This document shows, piece by piece, positions 27,839 through 39,108 of a stretch of DNA of 64,000 bases. A program made the position numbers and the translations under genes. The notes beneath the pieces were generated by a model. The model had not been told where the DNA came from. It did no database searches and was given only the letters and a program-made list of their open reading frames with translations. This DNA is from Phycisphaerales bacterium (lineage in GTDB: Bacteria > Planctomycetota > Phycisphaerae > Phycisphaerales > UBA1924). Location: assembly GCA_023382935.1 (NCBI GenBank), contig JAHDXL010000004.1:210122-274121 (forward strand), given 5' to 3'. Position 1 is the first letter of the stretch. Each line of letters opens with the position of its first letter.

Positions 27839-27911
27839 GCGGGATCTGCCTGGGAGCAACGAGTGTACGAGGCCTGCCTGCAGAGAAGTTCGGCGCGCCG
27901 CGTATCGGACT

Positions 27912-29030
27912 TCACGGAGCCTTGAGATCGATCAGCAACAAGCGGTGACGCCCCATGCCCGGGTCCATGGCCCGCGCGGCGACGGCTCGAAGATCGCCGC
28001 TGATAAAGCAGTGGTCAATGGCCAGGATGGACCCCTTCCGGGGCCAGGTGTAACCGAAACCGCGACCTGCGGCCGCGTGCGCGTTGGTGCGTGAACCGAC
28101 CAGGGCTTCGAGCGAGGCCGATCCGCGCGGGGTGTTGAAATCTCCCACGATCAGGTCGGCGTTCGGGAAAACCCCCGCATCGGGCTGTGGAACCCACTTT
28201 CCCTCGGGCGAGGGCACGAACGCCGGACCCTGCCACGAAGCGATGGCCGAGCGAGCCTGTTGCATGCTCTCCATCCGCCACAACGCGGGGGCCGAGGGCA
28301 GGTCAACCACCCACACAGTCAAGGCTTGGTCTGTCAGGCCTTCGATCTGTGCGAAGAGCACGACGCCGCGGTGCTCGTAGTCGTTGACGCCGCCGGCCGA
28401 GAAGGTGGTGCTGCCCCACCGCGTGATGCAGCCCCGGGTCGCCAGCGCAATCTCGCTGGAAAAGAGGAAGTGCATCGCGACCGGTACGGCGGCGCCTGCC
28501 TCCGGCCCGGTCAACTCCGGCGGCGGCGCCAGCGTGTGCAGCGCATGGAGCAGACTTCCGCGCGATTCGTCCCAGCGGGGATTGGCAACCACCGCAATGT
28601 CGGGCATGAGATCGAGGACCACCTCGCCGGCGCCGTCGGCCTGGTCATCTACCGCGAGATTCCAGTACGCCACGCGCAGCGAGCCCTTGCCCACCGGAAT
28701 CGCCAGGCGGTGCAGGTGCCCGACGCCGAAGACAAACCACACCGTGATGCCGAACAACGCGAAGGAGAGAATCGGCCGCAGTTGATACCCGCCCAGGCGA
28801 GTGGACATTCGTTCGAGAACCCACGAAGCAAGAACCATCGGCCATGCCAGCGCCAGGACGATGGGGGTGGGAATCCACCAGACATACTGCGTGATGTGGT
28901 GCGTGTCGGTGAGGGTCTGCCCCACGGCCCAACCCGCCAGCACCAGCAGCGCGACGACGACGAGCAGGCGCGCCGCTGCCGGCAGCAGGCGCTTGCGAAT
29001 CCAGGATAGTCGGCGACGGCGGGCGGGCAT
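27912..29030 (-). CDS. Membrane-anchored endonuclease/exonuclease/phosphatase (EEP) domain protein
   Basis: A 372-residue protein. Three hydrophobic segments (about 18-37, 46-68, 84-103) anchor it, and the rest is an EEP-like domain, probably outside the membrane. Landmarks are RVAYWNLAV (the N of the first motif), [24 protein letters not shown] (catalytic Asp/Asn), IDHCFIS (Asp-His) and [10 protein letters not shown] (last His). The usual Glu of motif 2 is not evident, since the matching place reads ANPRWD. Related EEP proteins act on nucleic acids, phosphoinositides or phospholipids; the substrate here is unknown. ATG 29030 avoids an unsupported 27-residue extension. It is divergent from fcl. 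Confidence 0.8.
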   Translation of the reverse strand: MPARRRRLSWIRKRLLPAAARLLVVVALLVLAGWAVGQTLTDTHHITQYVWWIPTPIVLALAWPMVLASWVLERMSTRLGGYQLRPILSFALFGITVWFVFGVGHLHRLAIPVGKGSLRVAYWNLAVDDQADGAGEVVLDLMPDIAVVANPRWDESRGSLLHALHTLAPPPELTGPEAGAAVPVAMHFLFSSEIALATRGCITRWGSTTFSAGGVNDYEHRGVVLFAQIEGLTDQALTVWVVDLPSAPALWRMESMQQARSAIASWQGPAFVPSPEGKWVPQPDAGVFPNADLIVGDFNTPRGSASLEALVGSRTNAHAAAGRGFGYTWPRKGSILAIDHCFISGDLRAVAARAMDPGMGRHRLLLIDLKAP

Positions 29031-29092
29031 CGATCGACCGTAACCGCCGGGCGCGCCCGGGGCAAGGCGTCTGCTCGTATGATCCGCCTGCC

Positions 29093-30079
29093 ATGAGTGT
29101 GGACTGGTCAAAGGCGCGGGTGATCGTGACGGGCGGAGCGGGCTTCCTCGGCTCGAGGGTAACTGCGATGCTGCGGGCGCGCGGGCTGCCCGAGTCGGGC
29201 TTGCATGTGCCCCGCCGGGCGACCTGCGACCTGACAGACTCCGCTGCGGTCGATCGCCTTTACTCGTCCAGTTTCAGCGGAGCGGGCCCGACGGTGGTGA
29301 TGCACCTGGCGGCCGAGGTCGGAGGCATCGGGGCCAACCGCGAGAATCCCGGGCGATTCTTCTTCGCCAACATGGCCATGGCGCTGAACCTGATCGAGGG
29401 GGCGCGGCGGGCCGGGCTGCATGAACGCGGGGGAAAATACGTGCAGGTGGGCACCATCTGCTCATATCCCAAGTTCACGCCGGTACCGTTTCGCGAGGAA
29501 CACCTGTGGAACGGATATCCGGAGGAAACCAACGCGCCGTATGGCATCGCCAAGAAGGCGGCCGGGGAAATGCTGCGGTCCTATCACGCGCAGTACGGTC
29601 TGCGCAGTGCCTACGTGCTGCCTGTGAATCTCTATGGCCCGGGCGACAACTTCGACCCACGCTCCAGCCATGTGATTCCGGCACTGATACGCAAGTGCGT
29701 CGAGGCGCGCGATCTCGGCGACGCGGCGATCGAGGTGTGGGGCACCGGCTCGGCCAGTCGAGAGTTCTTATATGTGGACGACGCGGCCGAGGGCATCGTG
29801 CGCGCGGCGGAGATGATGGATGAGCCGACGCCGATCAATCTTGGAACGTGCTCGGAAATCACCATCCGCGACCTGATCACGCTCATTGCACGACTCACAA
29901 ACTTCAAGGGCGAGTTGCGCTGGGATCCGACGAAGCCCGACGGCCAGCCGCGGCGCTGCCTCGACGTGACCCGCGCCCGCGACCTGCTCGGCTGGCGGGC
30001 GCGAGTCGGATTCGAAGAGGGATTGAAGCGGACTATCCAGTGGTGGGAAGCAACGAAATTCAGCGTGAACTGCTCCTGA
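29093..30079 (+). CDS. fcl: GDP-L-fucose synthase
   Basis: Epimerises and reduces GDP-4-keto-6-deoxymannose (made by Gmd) to GDP-L-fucose. Rossmann motif [12 protein letters not shown] near residue 11; [20 protein letters not shown] matches the family's HLAAKVGGI...[16 protein letters not shown] takes the place of [22 protein letters not shown] is the Yxxx[24 protein letters not shown] is the strongest signature. Length 328 is usual. Thr replaces the common Ser of the catalytic SS(C/T) motif, a point to note. The gene is separated from gmd by about 8 kb of polymer genes. Confidence 0.94.
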   Translation: MSVDWSKARVIVTGGAGFLGSRVTAMLRARGLPESGLHVPRRATCDLTDSAAVDRLYSSSFSGAGPTVVMHLAAEVGGIGANRENPGRFFFANMAMALNLIEGARRAGLHERGGKYVQVGTICSYPKFTPVPFREEHLWNGYPEETNAPYGIAKKAAGEMLRSYHAQYGLRSAYVLPVNLYGPGDNFDPRSSHVIPALIRKCVEARDLGDAAIEVWGTGSASREFLYVDDAAEGIVRAAEMMDEPTPINLGTCSEITIRDLITLIARLTNFKGELRWDPTKPDGQPRRCLDVTRARDLLGWRARVGFEEGLKRTIQWWEATKFSVNCS

Positions 30080-30203
30080 AACCCAATCCGCACACGGACT
30101 CCTCCAGCAGGCACACTGCAAGGCCACAACCAGAGATGGCCCTCTGAGAGCGCTCCTTGGAGCCCACTTACCCCTCTGGGTGTGCCGTGAGCGGCTTGTA
30201 ATA

Positions 30204-31064
30204 CGGATCCCCGCTAGGACTTGTGCGCGCTTGGCGCGTGTTCGGCTTGCGCTGTGGGTATCGATGTGCGATGATCGGGCGGACACGGAGGTCGATCACG
30301 CACACTGTCGAGCGTCAGGCGGGTGATCTCGGGCGGCTTCGGACGTTGGCTGCACGCCAAGTGCGGGCCGAGCAGAAGGACCGCTACCTGGTCGCGTTTC
30401 ATGCAGTCCTGGGCTTGCCCACCGCCGACATCGAACAGGCGTTGGCGCACAGCCGCGGCTTCGCGCAGCGCTGGGCCAATGCGTACCGTGACGGTGGCAT
30501 CGGGGCCTTGCGCGACTAGCCGCGCGGCGGACGGGAGGCCAAACACAAACCCGATCAGCACGAGGCCTTGCGGGCGCGGCTCGAGGCGGGTCCGACCGAG
30601 ACCGACGGCCTATGCACGCTGACGAAGGTGTGGGCACGCGCCGGCTCGCGTCCGACGGCCGTCAAGCAGACGCGCCATGAGTGGGTCGACCTCTACGCCG
30701 CCGTCGAACCAGGCACGGGGCACAGCGTGGCGTTGCGGGCTCCGCAAGTCAACACCGGTACCTTCAGCGTCTTCCTGCGCATGCTGGGCGAATCGACGGG
30801 GCCGGACGAGCACGCCGTGCTGATCATGGACCAGGCGGGCTGGCACGTTTCCAGGAAAGCGACGTTGCCGCCGTCCGCGCCAGAGCTGACCCCGGTAGAC
30901 CATGTGGGCCCGGATGCGCAGCCATCACCTGTCCAACCGGGCCTGTCGCGGCTACGACCACCTGCTCGAAGCCAGAGCAAAGGCCTGGCAGTCCCTCACC
31001 AGGTCCAGACTCCGATCCCTCTGCCGATGCGAATACTTCACGCACGCGATACAACGGTGATCCG
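30204..31064 (+). mobile_element. Remnant IS630-family insertion sequence with both ends
   Basis: Inverted ends are visible: 30198-30213 GTAATACGGATCCCCG against the reverse complement of 31055-31070, GTCATACGGATCACCG, 14 of 16 identical. Inside them, TA dinucleotides at 30202-30203 and 31065-31066 flank CGGATCCCCG and CGGTGATCCG, as expected for IS630/Tc1 elements, which duplicate a TA target. Total 861 bp, shorter than the usual ~1.1 kb, because the transposase gene has an internal deletion. Confidence 0.8.
30223..31060 (+). pseudogene. IS630-family transposase, disrupted
   Basis: The N-terminal helix-turn-helix part is intact to residue 98 (LPTADIEQALAHSRGFAQRW), then a TAG at 30517-30519 interrupts the frame. 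After LEAGPTETDGLCTL the reading jumps straight to TKVWARAGSRPTAVKQTRHEW, so roughly 80-100 residues are missing, including the first catalytic Asp (the DEARFG-type motif). The second Asp is present in LIMDQAGWHVS. In PPSAPELTPVDHV the frame must shift by one near 30905 to continue as LSNRACRGYDHLLEARAKAWQSL to the stop at 31058-31060. Stop, deletion and frameshift make it inactive. Confidence 0.85.
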
Positions 31065-31159
31065 TATGACTGGCCACGTTTGTGCGCATTCCCTCCCGAT
31101 CTGGGCATGCCCCTCCCGCCAGTTCGAATCGAGGGGCAACCAACCGGCAGGCCCATCGC

Positions 31160-33886
<2,727 letters not shown>

Positions 33887-34040
33887 GAGCCACTCCTTCC
33901 GGGGAATGGAACCCCGTGCCCGATTCGGTGCAATCGGCGGACCGATTCAGGCCTCGACCCGTGGGGCTCCCGCCGGCCCACGCCGCACCAAACCGCTGCC
34001 GAATTGGCAGAATCACCCGTCGAGGCAGCCAGCCTGTCGC

Positions 34041-34223
34041 TCAACCGGTTACGTCGAGCCGTCCGGGGCCAGGGACGGATGGCTTGCCCGGAGACACTTC
34101 GGCAGCGGCGGCGATCAGCGCCACGGCTGTCTGTTCCTGCGCCTTCCACGCATCCATCGACTTCCGCGCAACGACATAAGCCACGGCCTGCGAAACACCG
34201 CTTGCCCCGGAGATGCTGCTCAT
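34041..34223 (-). CDS. Small YjfB-like putative motility protein
   Basis: A 60-residue protein read from the ATG at 34223. The first 42 residues ([20 protein letters not shown], then [19 protein letters not shown]) form a small Ala/Gln-rich helical repeat like the YjfB putative motility family, in which a Ser-rich start is followed by a KKALD-type helix and QAALL. The last 18 residues are a Pro/Gly tail. No good ribosome site is seen, and the rest of the longer frame (34224-34679) looks non-coding. The family match is by eye; it could also be chance, so confidence is moderate to low. Confidence 0.4.
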   Translation of the reverse strand: MSSISGASGVSQAVAYVVARKSMDAWKAQEQTAVALIAAAAEVSPGKPSVPGPGRLDVTG

Positions 34224-34632
34224 GGGGTCGAAGTTCGGGTGTAGAAGCGCGACGATCGCGGGAAAGCGATAAGAACGACGCTTCCCGGCGGCCTCGGCCC
34301 GTGCAGGCCAAATCATCGGCGCCAACCGACCACGGCATGTTCGAAACCCCGAATCCAGGTGGGCGCCTTTGCCTCGAATCTCCGGACTTCCACTCGGCGG
34401 TGGCTTGTCCATCTTCCGGGTCGTTGGCTCCCGTTCGAGGTCATGTAGGGATCGAACACTCGACCGGACCAGTTGGAGCCGATGAATCGGCCAACAGCGG
34501 CTCCAACGTACCGCAAGATGAGGCCTGCGTCGAGTGAGAAGACGCGAAATTGAACGGGAATCGCACCGGCAATTCCGATGGGTGGGGTGAAACTGTCCGT
34601 CACCCGCGGCGTACAGGTAGGCTGGGTGCAAT
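34224..34632. other. Intergenic stretch without a convincing gene
   Basis: Between the small YjfB-like gene and the lipoprotein promoter I see no protein with recognisable features, and no strong hairpin. Open frames here are Arg/Ser-rich shadow-type translations. Confidence 0.5.
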
Positions 34633-34661
34633 TTGACGTCTGCCCGGGTGTACGCCACAAT
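34633..34661 (+). promoter_or_regulatory. Sigma-70-like promoter for the small lipoprotein
   Basis: TTGACG (34633-34638), 17 bases, CACAAT (34656-34661), 67 bases before the lipoprotein ATG. Five of six and four of six matches to the consensus, by eye. Confidence 0.5.
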
Positions 34662-34728
34662 CTCACTCGGTGCCGGCATGCCTCGCCGAGGCTGAGATCA
34701 CCCGAACCGTTCGCACAGGAAGCAGACC

Positions 34729-35010
34729 ATGAAGACCCGTCGATTTGTTCTCGTCGCTTCTGCCCTCGCCATCGGCGCTTTCGGCCTGACCGGGTGCGGA
34801 AGCACCAACACCCGCCAGACGGGCGTGGGACACCTGCGCAACAACCTGACCCCCGAGTTGTCGACGCTCGCATGGCGTCATGCCGAGGTCAACAATCATC
34901 TCGCCACCGCCCGCAACCAGCAGTTCCGATCCATGAACGAGGATCTGGGCCGGGTGCTGCTCTACGTCGATCGTCCGACGCGCCTGACGCCGGCACCGGT
35001 CGCGTATTGA
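34729..35010 (+). CDS. Small lipoprotein, function unknown
   Basis: A 93-residue protein with a type II signal peptide: MKTRRFVLVASALAIGAFGL followed by the lipobox LTGC (Cys near 23), so the mature protein is about 70 residues anchored to a membrane by lipid. The mature part (NLTPELSTLAWRHAEVNNHLATARNQQF) is predicted helical and has no motif I know. It has a good ribosome site (AGGAAG), its own promoter and a terminator, so it is a single-gene unit and probably well expressed. An envelope role is likely from the lipid anchor only. Confidence 0.8.
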   Translation: MKTRRFVLVASALAIGAFGLTGCGSTNTRQTGVGHLRNNLTPELSTLAWRHAEVNNHLATARNQQFRSMNEDLGRVLLYVDRPTRLTPAPVAY

Positions 35011-35047
35011 GTCGCAAGGCACAGTTCATCCACCAGTCATGCACAAC

Positions 35048-35072
35048 GCCCCGACCGGTTCGGGGCTTTTTT
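35048..35072 (+). terminator. Rho-independent terminator after the lipoprotein
   Basis: GCCCCGA (35048-35054) pairs with TCGGGGC (35060-35066), loop CCGGT, then six T residues. It may also help separate the convergent greA gene. Confidence 0.9.
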
Positions 35073-35091
35073 CTGTCCGGCCGGGGCGATC

Positions 35092-35562
35092 CTACAGGAT
35101 TTCGACTATTTCGAAGACCTTGATGCCGCGCGGGGCCTTGACGCGGACCTGTTCGCCCACGCGGGCCTTCATGAGGGCCTCGCCCATTGGGCTCGAAGCC
35201 GTCACCTCGATGTAATCCGCGGACATGTCGCGTGAAGCCTCACCGACGAGGCGGTAGACATCGACGTCGCCGGAGTTGACTTCACGCAGGCGGACGGTGG
35301 ACCCGAGGAAGACGACGCCGTCGGCCTTTGGGGCCGAGTCGCCGTCGACAACGTGGGCGCGGGCCAAGCGCTCTTCGAGTCGGCGGATCTCGGCCTCTTC
35401 CAACCCCTGTTGCTCGCGGGCGGAGTGGTACTCGGCGTTCTCCTTGAGATCGCCCAGGGCGCGTGCGTCGGCGATGCGCTGCGAAATGAGCGGACGATTG
35501 GCCCGGAGATATTCAAGGCGGACCTCGAGTTTGGCCTTTTCCTCAGACGTCAGAAAATCCAT
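35092..35562 (-). CDS. greA: Transcription elongation factor GreA
   Basis: Rescues backtracked RNA polymerase by stimulating transcript cleavage. The 156-residue protein begins at ATG 35562 with GGAGG seven bases upstream, removing a spurious 14-residue extension. The N-terminal coiled coil carries the tip motif [17 protein letters not shown] (acidic D..E at the tip, residues about 33-49), and the C-terminal FKBP-like domain has [16 protein letters not shown], the SP.G.AL.G..VG signature. It is the last gene of the unit that begins at murC. Confidence 0.96.
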   Translation of the reverse strand: MDFLTSEEKAKLEVRLEYLRANRPLISQRIADARALGDLKENAEYHSAREQQGLEEAEIRRLEERLARAHVVDGDSAPKADGVVFLGSTVRLREVNSGDVDVYRLVGEASRDMSADYIEVTASSPMGEALMKARVGEQVRVKAPRGIKVFEIVEIL

Positions 35563-35612
35563 GCGAACCTCCGCTTTCGATCCGGCGCCGGATCGGCGCG
35601 CCATCGGTCAGC

Positions 35613-36374
35613 CTATGCCCACCTCGGTCGCCGGGCGACCTCCACCATCAGCGCAAGCGCCCAGATCGAGGCACCGGCGAGCCAAGTCATGCCAATGGCC
35701 CGCCAGTCCGAGGGAAAGGTGGCCACGGGCCCGGACGTGCCGCGATCCCGCAGCAGTTCGACCATGGCCAGCAGGGGGGAGGCCATCATCGCCGGCTCGG
35801 GCCCGCGGACGCGCAGGGGCGACAGCGCTCCGAAGAGAATCTCGACCAGCGGCACGAATATGACCATCGCGACGATGGCAAGCATCCACAACCCGCGCAT
35901 GAGTTCGCGCGGGCGGGCGTCGGTGGCCAGTGCCAGGGCGACCACGCCCCCCACCAGTACCGCCCAGGCCGCCTGGCATGAGGCCACGGCCACGGCCTGA
36001 CCGACCGGCCAGCCCCCGAGCAAGCGCAACGCCTGGGGCCAGATCAGCGCCTGCGTGGGGATGACCACCACCGCCAAGTCTTTGGCCACCGAAGCCCCGA
36101 CGCGGTGGCGCGGAGCATCTTGGCTCAGCCGAGTCATCGGCCACAGGAGGACCATGCCGGCGGTGATGGTGACCAGCAGGGCGTTTACGGCCGGGCGGTA
36201 GATGTCGATGGTGACTGTGCGCGCAGCGCCGAGCGTGCTGAACATCACCAGCGTGGACAACATAAGGAAGATGGTCCAGGCCAGGGCAAACGTGCGAGGC
36301 TCGCCGCGCCGGTGGTCCCAGTTGGCGTGCGCGCGGGGAGCGCGCCCGAAGATGTCGCGGTCCGGTCCCGGCAT
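35613..36374 (-). CDS. Multi-pass membrane protein, function unknown
   Basis: A 253-residue protein with six hydrophobic segments (about 30-48, 62-80, 97-115, 128-148, 165-185, 226-245). The ATG (36374) overlaps the ftsQ-like stop in TGATG, so it is translationally coupled; a GTG one codon earlier is possible. No known family is recognised. The layout of six helices with a short cytosolic N-terminus is like ABC-2-type permease halves, but no ATPase is adjacent, and I do not claim it. Its position in the cell-wall run suggests an envelope role. Confidence 0.7.
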   Translation of the reverse strand: MPGPDRDIFGRAPRAHANWDHRRGEPRTFALAWTIFLMLSTLVMFSTLGAARTVTIDIYRPAVNALLVTITAGMVLLWPMTRLSQDAPRHRVGASVAKDLAVVVIPTQALIWPQALRLLGGWPVGQAVAVASCQAAWAVLVGGVVALALATDARPRELMRGLWMLAIVAMVIFVPLVEILFGALSPLRVRGPEPAMMASPLLAMVELLRDRGTSGPVATFPSDWRAIGMTWLAGASIWALALMVEVARRPRWA

Positions 36375-37276
36375 CACGGGACGGTATCCGTCGGAAGGCG
36401 GAGCGGCAGGTGCGAGTGGACCTCGAGCACTTCACCGCCGGCGTCGATCCGCCCGTACTTGCGGTAGATGGCGCGGAGCCGCTCGAGTTTGACGTCGTCG
36501 GGCACCTCTCCGGGGCGGAACACTCCGGGCACGCCGCCCCAGACCACGCGGGTTTCCTCCCGCGTCACGAGCACCATCCCGGTGTTGCGCGATAGCCCGG
36601 AGACGTCGATGGCCGCGATCCTGTCCTTGAACTCCTCCTTCTGCATCAGGCGCAGCAGTTGCAGCCCGGCCTGCACATCCGAGCCGGGCCAAGGGTGCAT
36701 GCACATCTGCGCCGGATCGGCCGGGGCCAGCGCCGCGCCCAGGATCGTCACGGCCCCGCTGGCGCCGACCGGAAAACTCAAAGGCATGGGCGTGCCGTCC
36801 CACGAAATCAGGTGATCGCGTCCGCCGCTGCGCACCACGCCGGCGGGGATGCGCCAGGCCGCATCAATGCGGATGGCGTGCGCACCCGAGCGGCGCACGC
36901 TGGGTGGCTCGCGAAACCAGCCGGTCCGCCCCAGCACCTCGCTGACGCGCTGAAGCGCCCGCACGTCGAACGGGTCCACGCGGTCGAGCGTCTGGCGCGC
37001 CTGCTGCACCAGCGCGTTGTACTGCTCGGCCGGGAGCCACTCGACGCCCTCGCGCGTCACGGGGTGGTTGAGTTCCACTGCGACAGGCTGGGACACGAGG
37101 ATGATGCGGGCCTCGCGATCGAGCCGATCGACGCCGAACGTCATGCCGATGCCCAGCGCCCCCACCGCGGCCACAGCCGCCAGCGGCAGCACCCATGCCA
37201 GCAACCGAGTTGGACCATCCTTCGTCGGGACCTTGGCGGGCCTGGTCCTGGACTTCTTGCTCTTCCTTCTGCTCAT
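36374..37276 (-). CDS. Divergent FtsQ/DivIB-like membrane protein (by position and layout)
   Basis: A 300-residue protein with a basic cytosolic N-terminus (SRRKSKKSRTRPAK), one membrane segment (about 26-48) and a large outer domain, the layout of FtsQ. In dcw clusters ftsQ directly follows ddl, as here (3 bases between ddl stop and this ATG). Motifs are weak: a POTRA-like stretch near 85-125 (ALVQQARQTLDRVDPFDVRALQ, then W-rich GWFREPPSVRR) fits the usual position before the beta domain, and IAAIDVSGLSRNTG near 220 resembles the FtsQ ...I..I.L... strand. Sequence identity to known FtsQ is not clear. It could instead be a lineage-specific divisome or envelope factor. Confidence 0.55.
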   Translation of the reverse strand: MSRRKSKKSRTRPAKVPTKDGPTRLLAWVLPLAAVAAVGALGIGMTFGVDRLDREARIILVSQPVAVELNHPVTREGVEWLPAEQYNALVQQARQTLDRVDPFDVRALQRVSEVLGRTGWFREPPSVRRSGAHAIRIDAAWRIPAGVVRSGGRDHLISWDGTPMPLSFPVGASGAVTILGAALAPADPAQMCMHPWPGSDVQAGLQLLRLMQKEEFKDRIAAIDVSGLSRNTGMVLVTREETRVVWGGVPGVFRPGEVPDDVKLERLRAIYRKYGRIDAGGEVLEVHSHLPLRLPTDTVP

Positions 37277-37279
37277 GAC

Positions 37280-38197
37280 TCACCTGCCCCGAGCGCACGC
37301 CAGTTCGACCAGGTGCGCGCACAAGTCCTCAAACGACAATCCCACGGCCCGCGCGGCCTTGGGAAGCAGCGACGTGGGTGTGAACCCGGGCATGGTATTG
37401 ACCTCGAGCACCCAGGCCGAACCCCCCGAATCCAGCAGGAAGTCCACCCGCGCCAAGTCGCGCACACCTAGGTGTCGGCCCAGTTGCAGGGCGGCCTGGG
37501 ACACGCGCTCCCCCACGCCCGCCGGCAACTCCGGGCCCACCGTGTAGCGCGTGTCGCTGCGGTGGTACTTGGCCTCGTAGTCGTACACGCCACTGGCCGG
37601 CCCGATCTCGATGATGGGCAGGGCCCGCAGCCCCTCCGGCCCGCCGAGCAGCCCAACCGTCAGTTCGCGCCCGCGCACCAGGCGCTCGATCATGTAACTG
37701 CGGTAGGGGTTGGCGGCCACGTCGGCCCGGGCCGCGTCGCGCCCGCGCACCCAAGACACCTGATCTTCGCACATGTGCAACCCGACGCTCGATCCGTCAT
37801 GTGTGGGCTTGAGCACCAGCGGCGGGTCGATGGGCGCCGCGTCGTCGCGCGGGTCAAACAGGCAGGCGGGCGCCGTCGCCACGCCCAGTGACAGGGCTGC
37901 CAATTTCGTCCCGATCTTGTCCATGCACCATCGGGCGGCCTGCGGTCCTGAGCCAACGTACGGGCGTCCATCGGCCTCGAGCAGTTCCTGCATCGGCCCG
38001 CCCTCGCCGAAGAAGCCGTGCAGCGCCGGGAAGACCACGTCGCCCGGCATGGCGCGCAGTTCGTCGAGATCGATCCTCCCGATGGTCTGCTCGACCACCT
38101 CGTGGCGTGTGCGCAACGCAGCCGCCACGCCCGCAGCGCTTTTCAGGCTGATTTCGCGCTCCGCATCCGGGCCGCCGCCAAGCACCAGCACCTTCAT
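37280..38197 (-). CDS. ddl: D-alanine--D-alanine ligase
   Basis: Makes the D-Ala-D-Ala dipeptide for peptidoglycan with ATP. The protein is 305 residues from ATG 38197, which overlaps the murB stop (ATGA). VLGGGPDAEREISLKSA corresponds to GG.S.EREVSL, FPALHGFFGEGGPMQELLE to the HG..GEDG motif with Phe-Phe in the middle, LKPTHDGSSVGLHM to KP...GSS.G, then ELTVGLLGG and a C-terminal LEVNTMPGFTPTSLLPKAAR, the metal-binding ExNT.PG signature. All key regions are present, so it should be active. Confidence 0.95.
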   Translation of the reverse strand: MKVLVLGGGPDAEREISLKSAAGVAAALRTRHEVVEQTIGRIDLDELRAMPGDVVFPALHGFFGEGGPMQELLEADGRPYVGSGPQAARWCMDKIGTKLAALSLGVATAPACLFDPRDDAAPIDPPLVLKPTHDGSSVGLHMCEDQVSWVRGRDAARADVAANPYRSYMIERLVRGRELTVGLLGGPEGLRALPIIEIGPASGVYDYEAKYHRSDTRYTVGPELPAGVGERVSQAALQLGRHLGVRDLARVDFLLDSGGSAWVLEVNTMPGFTPTSLLPKAARAVGLSFEDLCAHLVELACARGR

Positions 38198-39108
38198 GTC
38201 CGACGACTCCACACCACGACTTCCCGCTCCAGGCGCACGCCGAACCGATCGAAGACGCGGCGCGCCACCTCGTCCATCAACTCGATCAGGTCGCGGGCAC
38301 GGGCGCCCCTGTGCGCCGTCAGGAAGTTGCCATGAACCTGGCTGACCTCGGCCCCGCCCATGCACAGGCCCTTGCACCCGGCCAGGTCGATCAGGCGCCC
38401 GGCACTGACGCGCGAACCCGCCGGGCCGATGCCCTCGACCGTCTCCAGCAGCGTCGGGTTCTTGAACGCGCACCCGGCCGAGTTCTCGGCCAGAGGCTGC
38501 GTCCTCTTCTTGTACTCCATGCAGTCGCGGAACCTCGCCCGCACTGTGGCGGCTTCCTCCGGCACCAGGGCAAACTCGGCCTCGACAATCACCAGCCCGT
38601 CCAACCCGCTGCGCCGATATCCAAACTCGATCTCGCCCACGCTCAGCCGTTGCAGCCGCCCCTGCTGGTCAATCACGCGCACGCCGGCGATCGACTGGGA
38701 GATCTGCCCGAACTTGCCGCCAGCGTTCATGCACACCGCCCCGCCCACGCTGGCCGGGATGCCGCCGAGAACCTCCAATCCCGCCAGGCCCGCGTTGCTG
38801 GTCACGGTGATGAGCCGCCGCAGATCGGCCCCCGCGCCCGCCCGCACCAGGTGCGATCGCGGGTCGATCTCGATGCGGTCGAAGGCCGCGCTGCGCAATG
38901 ACACCACGAACCCGTCGATCCCGTCATCATCCACCAGTAGGTTGGCCCCCTCGCCCAGCACGCGGACCACCTCGCCCGTGCCGATCGCCCAGGCGATCTG
39001 CTCTTCGCTCTCGGCCACGATCATGCGATCGGCGCGCCCGCCCACGCCATACCAGGTGGGTATGGGAGCATCGGTCAGGATCTGCGGCTCGACAGCCATC
39101 ATGTTCAT
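38194..39108 (-). CDS. murB: UDP-N-acetylenolpyruvoylglucosamine reductase
   Basis: FAD-dependent reduction of UDP-GlcNAc-enolpyruvate to UDP-MurNAc. The FAD domain shows TWYGVGGRADRM (the N.F..GG-type start), VRVLGEGANLLVDDDG, GLEVLGGIPASVGGAVCMNAG (the classic G.PG..GGA..NAG run) and YRRSGLDGLVIVEAEF. Near the C-terminus the proton-donor site reads NSAGCAFKNP, with Cys where Ser is most common. RLIDLAGCKGL and SQVHGNFLT complete the substrate domain. Length 304 and lack of the extra Tyr loop indicate a type II MurB. It overlaps murC and ddl by four bases each. Confidence 0.95.
   Translation of the reverse strand: MNMMAVEPQILTDAPIPTWYGVGGRADRMIVAESEEQIAWAIGTGEVVRVLGEGANLLVDDDGIDGFVVSLRSAAFDRIEIDPRSHLVRAGAGADLRRLITVTSNAGLAGLEVLGGIPASVGGAVCMNAGGKFGQISQSIAGVRVIDQQGRLQRLSVGEIEFGYRRSGLDGLVIVEAEFALVPEEAATVRARFRDCMEYKKRTQPLAENSAGCAFKNPTLLETVEGIGPAGSRVSAGRLIDLAGCKGLCMGGAEVSQVHGNFLTAHRGARARDLIELMDEVARRVFDRFGVRLEREVVVWSRRT

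Noticed and set aside
31108-31138. tRNA-like T-loop (AGTTCGAATC) inside an 8-bp inverted repeat
   Set aside because: The five bases on either side of TTCGAAT do not pair as a T-stem, and no acceptor, D or anticodon arms can be built. The inverted repeat may simply end clpB transcription, but there is no T-tract.
34224-34679. N-terminal extension of the YjfB-like protein
   Set aside because: The extra residues have no conserved character, and overlapping frames on the other strand look equally random.
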